DNA of 5,720 nucleotides, from assembly GCA_902767455.1 (NCBI GenBank), contig CACXHH010000180.1, positions 1-5,720 of the forward strand, read 5' to 3'. Below, in pieces: positions 1 to 5,022 of this stretch (positions are counted from its first letter, which is position 1; each line of letters opens with the position of its first letter). A program made the translations under genes and the position numbers. The stretch is from an uncultured Eubacteriales bacterium (GTDB lineage: Bacteria; Bacillota; Clostridia; Christensenellales; Borkfalkiaceae). The notes under the pieces are model-generated. The model ran no database searches. It was not told the origin of the DNA and worked only from the letters and a program-made list of their open reading frames with translations.

Positions 1-440
1 CAAGGAAATTATTGTTCTCGATAGTCGCCGTTCTTATAGTCGCGCTTTCGCTTTCTGCGTGCGGCGCGGGCGGCGGGCTCGACGGCGAATACAACGACGG
101 AACTTACGTGGGAGTAAGCAAAGACTACTTCGGAAACCACGTCGCGGGACACGGCGAAGTCACTATCACCATAAAAGATAACAAGATAGTCGAGTGCGTT
201 TTCAAGACCTTTGACAGCGACGGCGTAGAAAAGGACAGAGCGTATATAGATACTCTCGAAAAGGACGAGCGCAACACCGCTTACAACGTTTACAGGGTAA
301 ACGCGGCGCTTTCCGAAGCGATAGTTAAAAACAACGATCTTAAAAATCAGGAGCTCGTCGACGTCGCAACCGGCGCCACCACTTCGTACAACGAATTTAT
401 CGACGCCGTGCAAAATGCGCTTGACAAAGCCAAAAAGTGA
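1..440 (+). CDS. FMN-binding domain lipoprotein (covalently flavinylated), 5' partial
   Basis: Small lipid-anchored extracytoplasmic flavoprotein of the FMN_bind family, which carries FMN on a Thr/Ser attached by an ApbE-type flavin transferase. The frame is open to the window edge. Arg-Lys-Leu codons precede the TTG at 12, so the real start lies upstream. Counting from the TTG, a hydrophobic segment (residues 4-14) ends in the lipobox LSAC with Cys17 (bases 60-62), followed by a Gly-rich linker. The domain begins with DGTYVGVSKDYFG, continues with a beta-rich VTITIKDNKIV segment, and ends with the flavinylation motif DVATGATTS (residues 117-125), where Thr123 is the expected FMN acceptor by analogy with NqrC/RnfG. 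From the lipobox on, the length (about 125 residues) is normal for a single-domain family member. No ApbE gene is in the window, so the transferase must be elsewhere. The cytochrome-like gene downstream suggests an electron-transfer role. Family assignment is firm; redox partner is inferred. Confidence 0.88.
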   Translation, partial: RKLLFSIVAVLIVALSLSACGAGGGLDGEYNDGTYVGVSKDYFGNHVAGHGEVTITIKDNKIVECVFKTFDSDGVEKDRAYIDTLEKDERNTAYNVYRVNAALSEAIVKNNDLKNQELVDVATGATTSYNEFIDAVQNALDKAKK

Positions 441-449
441 GCCTATAAT
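421..449 (+). promoter_or_regulatory. Consensus sigma-70/A promoter inside the end of the lipoprotein gene
   Basis: TTGACA at 421-426 and TATAAT at 444-449 are separated by exactly 17 bases, an exact match to the housekeeping consensus. The -35 box overlaps Leu-Asp codons near the lipoprotein C-terminus and the -10 box follows its stop codon. Transcription would be expected to start near 456, about a dozen bases before the ATG at 469. The match is seen directly; activity is inferred. Confidence 0.6.
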
Positions 450-468
450 TTGATTATCAGCTTATAAT

Positions 469-969
469 ATGAAAAAGTACGCTATTCATTTTATCGTAAC
501 GGCTCTTATTATCGCGCTGACCATAGGGCTTCCTTCGGCGATTTATTTTAAGATATTTACCCCTGCCGACGAAGAAGCCGAAACGGGCGCGACGTATATC
601 TTACCCGAAAAACCTTCGGGCGAGTTCGTTATTATGATAAACGAAAAACGGCACCCGACGTCTATCGACGTGTGGGACGACTTTTTTTCGGAACGCGATT
701 ACGACCCGCTTTCCGACAAGATAAGCTGTCTTACCGTTTCGGGCGACGCTCGCGGCGCCGAGCTTGCGGACAGGTATTCGAAAAGGCTGTTCGTCAAGCA
801 GATGAGTATACGCGAAGAAAACGTTATTCTCGTCCTTTCAAAAGCCGAGCTCGGTCTTATCGACGCGGTAATTATGTCTGCCGATATCGCAGACGTATAT
901 AATCTTAAAACCGACGTCGACGGATTGAGATACGTCCGCGTCAAAGGATCGCAAAGTGAGAAAACTTAA
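469..969 (+). CDS. Unrecognised single-pass membrane protein (166 aa)
   Basis: I do not recognise the family. The protein starts with a Lys-Lys pair and one strong hydrophobic helix (about residues 6-28), with no lipobox, so it is probably an N-terminally anchored protein with about 135 residues outside the membrane. The soluble part has an acidic linker (about 33-40) and an apparently alternating alpha/beta region, including a strand-like EFVIMIN stretch (about 52-58) and a helical segment rich in acidic and basic residues (about 95-125). There is one Cys (in ISCLTV) and no visible cofactor motif. The ATG has no recognisable Shine-Dalgarno sequence: the 28 bases before it are AT-rich and contain two TATAAT boxes. 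It lies between a flavoprotein and a cytochrome-like gene and its end overlaps the latter by 14 bases, so an accessory or assembly role in the same complex is plausible but unproven. Confidence 0.8.
   Translation: MKKYAIHFIVTALIIALTIGLPSAIYFKIFTPADEEAETGATYILPEKPSGEFVIMINEKRHPTSIDVWDDFFSERDYDPLSDKISCLTVSGDARGAELADRYSKRLFVKQMSIREENVILVLSKAELGLIDAVIMSADIADVYNLKTDVDGLRYVRVKGSQSEKT
943..948 (+). promoter_or_regulatory. Ribosome binding site fixing a GTG start
   Basis: AAAGGA lies seven bases before the GTG at 956, inside the end of the preceding gene. It supports the GTG as the true start of the cytochrome b-like gene and implies translational coupling across the 14-base overlap. Confidence 0.65.
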
Positions 970-1492
970 CGCAATTCTGACCGTTCTGATACTCGTCACC
1001 TTTCTCGTTCACGCAATTTTCGCTTCCTTTCAGCTTATAGGCGTAGGAAGCCGGTCGATGAAGATTATGGCTAGAGCGGCTTTAACTCTCGTCGCCGCGC
1101 ATACGGTGATAGGCGTTATCACCACCGTTAAAACGCTTATCGCGACGAAGCGTTCGGGCGCGCCGTATTTTAAACACAATTTGCTGTTCTGGGCAAGGCG
1201 TATAAGCGGATTCGCCGTGATGATACTGCTCGCGTTCCACTTTATAATCTTCGGAACGGGCGTAAAAGACAGACTCCCCGAATTCGACGTCTTCTCTCTG
1301 ATAACGCAGATAGCGCTCGTCGTTACGATAGCCGTTCACGTCGTCAGTAACGCAAAACCCGTTCTTATATCTTTCGGAATAAAGAGTTTAAAGCCTTACG
1401 CGGGCGATATTCTCTTTTACGTTTCAATCGCTTCGCTTTTATTTATAGCGGCGTTTATCGTCTACTATATCCGTTGGTACGCGGTGGCGTAA
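956..1492 (+). CDS. Cytochrome b-like five-helix membrane protein (SQR/QFR-type or flavinylation-associated cytochrome)
   Basis: Integral membrane protein with five predicted helices (about residues 4-27, 38-61, 82-101, 114-136 and 151-173). His19, His49, His95 and His128 each fall within one of the first four helices, the pattern expected for axial ligands of two b haems. The third helix is preceded by WARRISG and reads to His95 in a way that resembles the R-x-S-G...H signature of succinate dehydrogenase/fumarate reductase membrane anchors. A fifth His, His74, is in the loop before it. At 178 residues it is a little shorter than typical SdhC/FrdC proteins of about 200 or more, and no flavoprotein or iron-sulfur subunit gene is next to it. 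It could instead belong to a flavinylation-associated cytochrome family such as DUF4405. Likely role, by context: passing quinol electrons to the flavinylated lipoprotein. Topology is well supported; haem binding and family are inferred. Confidence 0.68.
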   Translation: MRKLNAILTVLILVTFLVHAIFASFQLIGVGSRSMKIMARAALTLVAAHTVIGVITTVKTLIATKRSGAPYFKHNLLFWARRISGFAVMILLAFHFIIFGTGVKDRLPEFDVFSLITQIALVVTIAVHVVSNAKPVLISFGIKSLKPYAGDILFYVSIASLLFIAAFIVYYIRWYAVA

Positions 1493-1534
1493 AAACCCGC
1501 GTATAAGTCGATTAAACGCAATTTTTAACGTAAG

Positions 1535-1564
1535 GAGCGGTCGTAACGAAACTGCTCTTTTTTT
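1535..1564 (+). terminator. Intrinsic terminator or attenuator before the DUF4418 gene
   Basis: GAGCGGT (1535-1541) pairs with ACTGCTC (1551-1557) to form a seven-pair stem with one G-U pair and a nine-base loop. Seven T residues (1558-1564) follow directly. This is a standard rho-independent layout on the plus strand. The T-run touches the AAAGGA ribosome binding site of the next gene, leaving no room for a promoter between them, so genes downstream depend on readthrough or on a promoter upstream of the hairpin. Confidence 0.7.
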
Positions 1565-1570
1565 AAAGGA
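1565..1570 (+). promoter_or_regulatory. Ribosome binding site of the DUF4418 gene
   Basis: AAAGGA starts immediately after the terminator T-run and lies four bases before the ATG at 1575, a short spacing. Its direct contact with the T-run places termination and translation initiation within the same few bases. Confidence 0.6.
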
Positions 1571-1574
1571 AAAT

Positions 1575-1997
1575 ATGAAAAACAGATATTTTGTATTCAA
1601 CGTTTCAGATTTTACGCTGCTGTTGACTTCGCTCGCGTTTTTCGTCGGAACTTTCACCTTCTGTAAGGCTTGCGGGCAGACGGATAGCGGCGCGTATATG
1701 TCGTGCCACTGGGCTGAAAACGCCTTGAAGGGCGTGACGGGCGTAATGCTTTTGCTTTCCGTCGCGCACCTGATTATTCGTGATTACGGCGTTAAACCGG
1801 GGCTCGATATAGCCGTTTGCGCTCTCGCGATACTTGCTATGCTTATTCCGGGAACGCTTATAAACACCTGTTCGATGCCGAATATGCGCTGTAACGCCGT
1901 AATGCGCCCGTGCGCGATCATTTTTTCGGCGTTCGCGACGGCGTTTTCGGTTATCGATCTCGTGTTTTATCTCAATAAAAAGAGAAAGTCAAAATGA
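1575..1997 (+). CDS. DUF4418 family membrane protein
   Basis: A 140-residue protein with four predicted membrane helices (about 13-30, 50-68, 77-97 and 110-133). It matches my recollection of DUF4418, whose members are often found beside FtsX-type ABC transporter genes; biochemical function is unknown. Two Cys-rich stretches follow helices 1 and 3: Cys30, Cys33 and the MSCHW motif (Cys44-His45) in the first, then Cys99, MRC (Cys106) and Cys113 in the second. Both would be on the same side of the membrane, probably outside if the N-terminus is cytoplasmic. This could make a metal site or disulfide-linked patch, which is speculation. Its stop overlaps the permease start in ATGA, so it is translationally coupled to the ABC genes and is probably a component of that transporter. 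Family call moderately strong, role unknown. Confidence 0.75.
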   Translation: MKNRYFVFNVSDFTLLLTSLAFFVGTFTFCKACGQTDSGAYMSCHWAENALKGVTGVMLLLSVAHLIIRDYGVKPGLDIAVCALAILAMLIPGTLINTCSMPNMRCNAVMRPCAIIFSAFATAFSVIDLVFYLNKKRKSK

Positions 1998-3196
1998 AAT
2001 TTATTTTTGCACTCGCGCGCAAAAACTTAATAAAAAAGCCGTACAGAACGCTTGCGATGATATTGCTTGCGGCGCTTGCCGCGTTCACCGTTTTCGCGGG
2101 ATCGATAGTCGTTTTAAGTCTTAACAACGGGCTGAAAAGTTACGGCGAACGGCTTGGCGCCGACGTTATGGTCGTGCCGAGCGAAGCGCGTACTTCTGGC
2201 TCGTTCGACGATATCCTGTTGCAAGGCATCACGGGCAACTACTATATCACCGAAGCGCAGTTGAACAGAGCTTTAAGCGGCGTGGAAGGCATAGAAAAGG
2301 TTTCCACGCAGTTTTATCTCGCGTCGGTCACGGCGAGCTGCTGTTCTTCCAAACTCCAGATAATAGGCTTCGACCCCGAAACGGATTTCACCGTTCAGCC
2401 GTGGATACGCGAAAGATATTCCGAAAGTTTGGGCGACGGCGATATAATCGTCGGGGCGGATATAACGCTCAATTCGTCGATGACGCTTCAGTTTTATAAT
2501 GTGAAATGTAAAATCGTAGCCCGGCTCGACAAAACGGGCACGGGGCTCGACACCGCCGTTTACACCACTATAGAAACTATACGGCAAATGGCTGAAAACG
2601 CGGTTATACTCGAACATCTGACCGAAGGCTACGATGTTTCTACTTCCGTTTCAGCGGCGATGATCAAGGTCGCCGACGGGTTCGACGCGCAGTCGGTCGC
2701 AGGCAAGATAAACGGCAGAAAAGGCGTTAAAGCGACCACCGCTCAAAGCTACGTTTCGGGAGTGGCGAGCGGGCTCAACAACGTTGCGGGCGCGATAGGC
2801 GCAATGGTCGCGGTCGTGTGGCTGCTTGCGGCGGCGCTCATAGTCGTTTCGTTCGTGATGGTCTGTAACGAAAGAATGAAGGAATTCGCCGTGCTTCGCG
2901 CGATGGGCGCTTCGTCTTCGATGAACGCAAAATTGCTTCTTACCGAAATTTTCGCCGTGACCGCGATAGGCGCGGTGACGGGCGTTATTTTCTCGGCGAT
3001 AGTGACTTTCCCGCTCACTTCGCTTATAAAATCCGCGCTCTCGCTTCCGTATTTGCTCCCGAGCTTTTGGGCGATAGCGTTGACCGTTCTCGGCGCGATA
3101 GCGGCTACGCTCGTTGCGGGCGCCGTTTCGGCGCTGTTTGCCGTAGCCCGTTTAAACCGTTCGGACGCGGGACTTATGCTTCGGGAGGACGCTTGA
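1994..3196 (+). CDS. FtsX/MacB-type ABC transporter permease
   Basis: Membrane subunit of a type VII (MacB/LolCDE/FtsX-like) ABC system. Such proteins couple cytoplasmic ATP hydrolysis to movements of a large extracytoplasmic domain rather than moving substrate through a pore. The 400 residues follow the family plan: an amphipathic basic start (ARKNLIKKPYRT), helix 1 (about 20-43), an extracytoplasmic MacB-like domain (about 46-262, opening with GADVMVVP), then helix 2 (265-291), helix 3 (313-345) and helix 4 (358-385). The segment NERMKEFAVLRAMGAS after helix 2 is the typical FtsX-domain coupling region that contacts the ATPase. An adjacent Cys pair (116-117) sits in the outer domain. No strong Shine-Dalgarno precedes the ATG; start is supported by the ATGA overlap. 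Substrate cannot be told from sequence. The DUF4418 and flavoprotein neighbours suggest an envelope task. Confidence 0.9.
   Translation: MKFIFALARKNLIKKPYRTLAMILLAALAAFTVFAGSIVVLSLNNGLKSYGERLGADVMVVPSEARTSGSFDDILLQGITGNYYITEAQLNRALSGVEGIEKVSTQFYLASVTASCCSSKLQIIGFDPETDFTVQPWIRERYSESLGDGDIIVGADITLNSSMTLQFYNVKCKIVARLDKTGTGLDTAVYTTIETIRQMAENAVILEHLTEGYDVSTSVSAAMIKVADGFDAQSVAGKINGRKGVKATTAQSYVSGVASGLNNVAGAIGAMVAVVWLLAAALIVVSFVMVCNERMKEFAVLRAMGASSSMNAKLLLTEIFAVTAIGAVTGVIFSAIVTFPLTSLIKSALSLPYLLPSFWAIALTVLGAIAATLVAGAVSALFAVARLNRSDAGLMLREDA
3183..3189 (+). promoter_or_regulatory. Strong ribosome binding site of the ABC ATPase gene
   Basis: GGGAGGA within the last permease codons, eight bases before the ATG at 3198, is the best Shine-Dalgarno match in the operon and sets the ATPase start one base past the permease stop. 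Confidence 0.7.
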
Positions 3197-3197
3197 T

Positions 3198-3887
3198 ATG
3201 CCGTTAAAAGCCGAAAATATATCTAAAACTTTTATCCGTAACGGGAAAAACACCAACAGCTTTTACGCCGTCGAAGAAACAGACCTTCTGCTCGAAAACG
3301 GAACGGTGACGGCTGTCGTAGGGCGTTCGGGAAGCGGTAAGACCACGCTTTTGAATATGCTTTCGGGGCTTCTTACGCCGACTTCAGGAAAAGTCTTTTA
3401 CGACGGCGAAGACGTGTATTCATTTGACGACGACGTTCGCTCGAAGTTAAGAAATAAGTCGGTGGGCGTTATTCCGCAAGGGCAGACGGGGCTTAAAAGC
3501 CTTACCGTTTACGAAAACGTGCTTTTGCCCGCCGAGATGTACGGAAGCGTTTCCGAAGAAATCAAAGAGCGCGCCGACGAGCTTTTAAAAGCCGTCGGGA
3601 TAGGTAGTCTTAAAGACGAATACCCGAACGAACTTTCGGGCGGGGAGCTTCGCCGTATGGCTATCGCGAGGGCGCTCGTAAACAAGCCTTCGTTCGTGCT
3701 TGCCGACGAGCCTACGGGCGATCTCGACGACGAAAACACGCTCGCCGTCTTAAAGCTTTTGCGCTCGGTCGCCGACCAAGGCGCCGCCGTGCTTATCGTA
3801 ACGCACGAAAAGGATACGCTCACCTTTGCGGACAAAGTTTATAAGATGGACGCGGGCAAACTCTCCGAAGTGAAAAAGGAAGAATAA
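3198..3887 (+). CDS. ABC transporter ATP-binding protein (LolD/MacB type)
   Basis: Cytoplasmic ATPase that pairs with the FtsX-type permease directly upstream, from which it is separated by one base. All nucleotide-binding motifs are intact: Walker A GRSGSGKT (42-49), Q-loop Gln94, signature LSGGE (146-150), Walker B ending in LADE with catalytic Glu171, D-loop GDLD (174-177) and switch His203. The LSGGE signature and the LADEPTGDLD block are typical of the LolD/MacB/FtsE branch rather than of solute importers, and the 229-residue length is normal for a stand-alone subunit. The N-terminal KNTNSFYAVEE segment is the usual position of the A-loop aromatic (Tyr23 is the candidate). It is the last gene of the operon. 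Energising role is firm; the transported or mechanically affected substrate is unknown. Confidence 0.94.
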   Translation: MPLKAENISKTFIRNGKNTNSFYAVEETDLLLENGTVTAVVGRSGSGKTTLLNMLSGLLTPTSGKVFYDGEDVYSFDDDVRSKLRNKSVGVIPQGQTGLKSLTVYENVLLPAEMYGSVSEEIKERADELLKAVGIGSLKDEYPNELSGGELRRMAIARALVNKPSFVLADEPTGDLDDENTLAVLKLLRSVADQGAAVLIVTHEKDTLTFADKVYKMDAGKLSEVKKEE

Positions 3888-3917
3888 ATATCTATAAAAA
3901 AACGCAAAAAAAGGCAC

Positions 3918-3949
3918 AAAAAAAACCGACGTGGTATATCGCGTCGGTT
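3918..3949 (-). terminator. Intrinsic terminator for the toxin/immunity transcript
   Basis: The plus-strand sequence shows eight A residues (3918-3925) running into an eight-pair perfect stem, AACCGACG (3924-3931) with CGTCGGTT (3942-3949), and a ten-base loop. Read on the minus strand this is a hairpin followed by a T-run, the classic rho-independent form, about 85 bases past the stop of the minus-strand gene. On the plus strand no T-run follows the stem, so it is probably a weak stop at best for the convergent ABC operon. The rest of 3888-4035 holds only A-rich tracts, with no gene seen. Confidence 0.75.
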
Positions 3950-4035
3950 CTGTCGTTGTAGCGTTAAATTACGTTGAAATCATAAGGTTATAACGAATCA
4001 AATATCACTCCTTAATAAACATTGACATATTTTGA

Positions 4036-5007
4036 TCATTTAAGCAGTTTTTTTAATTGTCCTTCGGCTTTTTGCAATTCTTCACACAACAAATTAAAAT
4101 CCCTGTTGTATGCAGGATAACGTTCCATTTTACTTTTGAAATAGGCAATGACTTTTTTGATCTCTTTCACAACGCTTGAATCTTTTAACTCTTCCAGTTT
4201 TTTATCATGGCAATAATAAATCATCGCAAATATTCCGAATTTTTGTAAAATAAAATTTAAATAGTTAATATAGTTCGATCTACAGTCTATGAATGTAGTA
4301 ACTTTCTCTTGGACATCGTTAAACGAAAAATCTAACAAATCCAAATATTTATTTCCTCCGGCGTAAAAAGAGTCTAACGCAGCATAAAACGAACCTTTTT
4401 GATCTTGCAAATTGTAAATATATACACCAATGGGATTTTCAAGTTCATTAGCCGCGGCATAAAAGACGATAAGTTTTTTATCGACTTTTATAATCCGAGT
4501 TATAATTTCAAGTTTTGTATTGAAATTAGGCAACTCCGAAAACTCTTTTGTTTTTACATCGTATAAGTAACTCTTGTTCCGCTTAAAACGATAAAACAAT
4601 AAATAGTTGCTTGCTCCGACGATATCAATCCAAAACGATTCGGAAGAGTAGATTTTATTTAAGATTTCATTTCTATCGACGTCTATAGTTACTAAATTTG
4701 TAATCTTTTTAAGAAATAACTTTGATTCTGCAAACACCGCAAGCTGTATGGCTCGTACGTCGAAAAATATTTTTTCGGAACCGTCCAATTTATGCATCTC
4801 TAATCCCCTGTCGTAATTGAACAAAAAAAGTTTTTGTCCTATTATAAACGGACGCACGGGATATTCTTCAATTGTTTTTAACTTTAGCAAACTGCTTTCA
4901 AAAATGGTTTCATCATCTTTTGTTATGCAAAAATTTTTACCATCTTGGAAAAGCTTGTAAAAATTTTTACGTTCGTCCCAAAAGGGAATAAATTTCGAAT
5001 TATTCAT
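4036..5007 (-). CDS. Candidate immunity protein of unknown family (323 aa)
   Basis: I do not recognise the family. The position immediately downstream of a toxin C-terminus makes it the candidate cognate immunity protein that would neutralise the AHH nuclease in the producer's cytoplasm. There is no signal peptide or membrane helix, consistent with a cytoplasmic protein. The first roughly 230 residues are rich in short aromatic/hydrophobic strands broken by turns (for example KLFLFNYDRG, NYLLFYRFKRN, KKLIVFYAAA and IGVYIYN), which looks like beta-propeller or repeated beta-sheet architecture. The last roughly 90 residues look helical and Lys/Glu-rich. I chose the ATG at 5007 (MNNSKFIPF) over the in-frame TTG at 5031 because AGGAG lies ten bases before the ATG, while the TTG start would overlap the toxin gene. 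Base composition is far AT-richer than the plus-strand operon (12 G/C in bases 4201-4260), suggesting acquired DNA. It is large for an immunity protein. Confidence 0.72.
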   Translation of the reverse strand: MNNSKFIPFWDERKNFYKLFQDGKNFCITKDDETIFESSLLKLKTIEEYPVRPFIIGQKLFLFNYDRGLEMHKLDGSEKIFFDVRAIQLAVFAESKLFLKKITNLVTIDVDRNEILNKIYSSESFWIDIVGASNYLLFYRFKRNKSYLYDVKTKEFSELPNFNTKLEIITRIIKVDKKLIVFYAAANELENPIGVYIYNLQDQKGSFYAALDSFYAGGNKYLDLLDFSFNDVQEKVTTFIDCRSNYINYLNFILQKFGIFAMIYYCHDKKLEELKDSSVVKEIKKVIAYFKSKMERYPAYNRDFNLLCEELQKAEGQLKKLLK

Positions 5008-5017
5008 CGTCCTTATT

Positions 5018-5022
5018 CTCCT
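5018..5022 (-). promoter_or_regulatory. Ribosome binding site deciding the immunity gene start
   Basis: AGGAG on the minus strand overlaps the toxin TAG stop (5021-5023) and lies ten bases before the ATG at 5007; a second AAGG lies three bases before it. This supports the ATG and implies that the immunity gene is translated in step with the toxin gene. Confidence 0.6.

Noticed and set aside
9..413. Minus-strand open frame opposite the FMN-binding lipoprotein
   Set aside because: It mirrors a well-supported coding frame, has no family resemblance and arises from the codon bias of the plus-strand gene.
672..944. Open frames on both strands inside the 469-969 gene
   Set aside because: Arg- and Ser-rich composition typical of out-of-frame translation; the 469-969 frame has a credible membrane-anchor N-terminus and coupling to its neighbour.
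1082..1339. Minus-strand frame opposite the cytochrome b-like gene
   Set aside because: Highly charged low-quality translation opposite a gene with clear membrane helices and a good ribosome binding site.
1439..1657. Minus-strand frame spanning the terminator and DUF4418 start
   Set aside because: It covers the end of one gene, a terminator and the start of another; no supporting motif.
2273..3018. Two minus-strand frames opposite the ABC permease
   Set aside because: Shadows of a clearly assigned FtsX/MacB-type permease.
3509..3835. Minus-strand Ser-rich frame opposite the ABC ATPase
   Set aside because: Lies opposite intact ATPase motifs and has no recognisable domain.
3924..3949. Hairpin as a terminator of the plus-strand ABC operon
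   Set aside because: On the plus strand the stem is followed by CTGTCGTTGT rather than a T-run, so only the minus-strand direction fits an intrinsic terminator.
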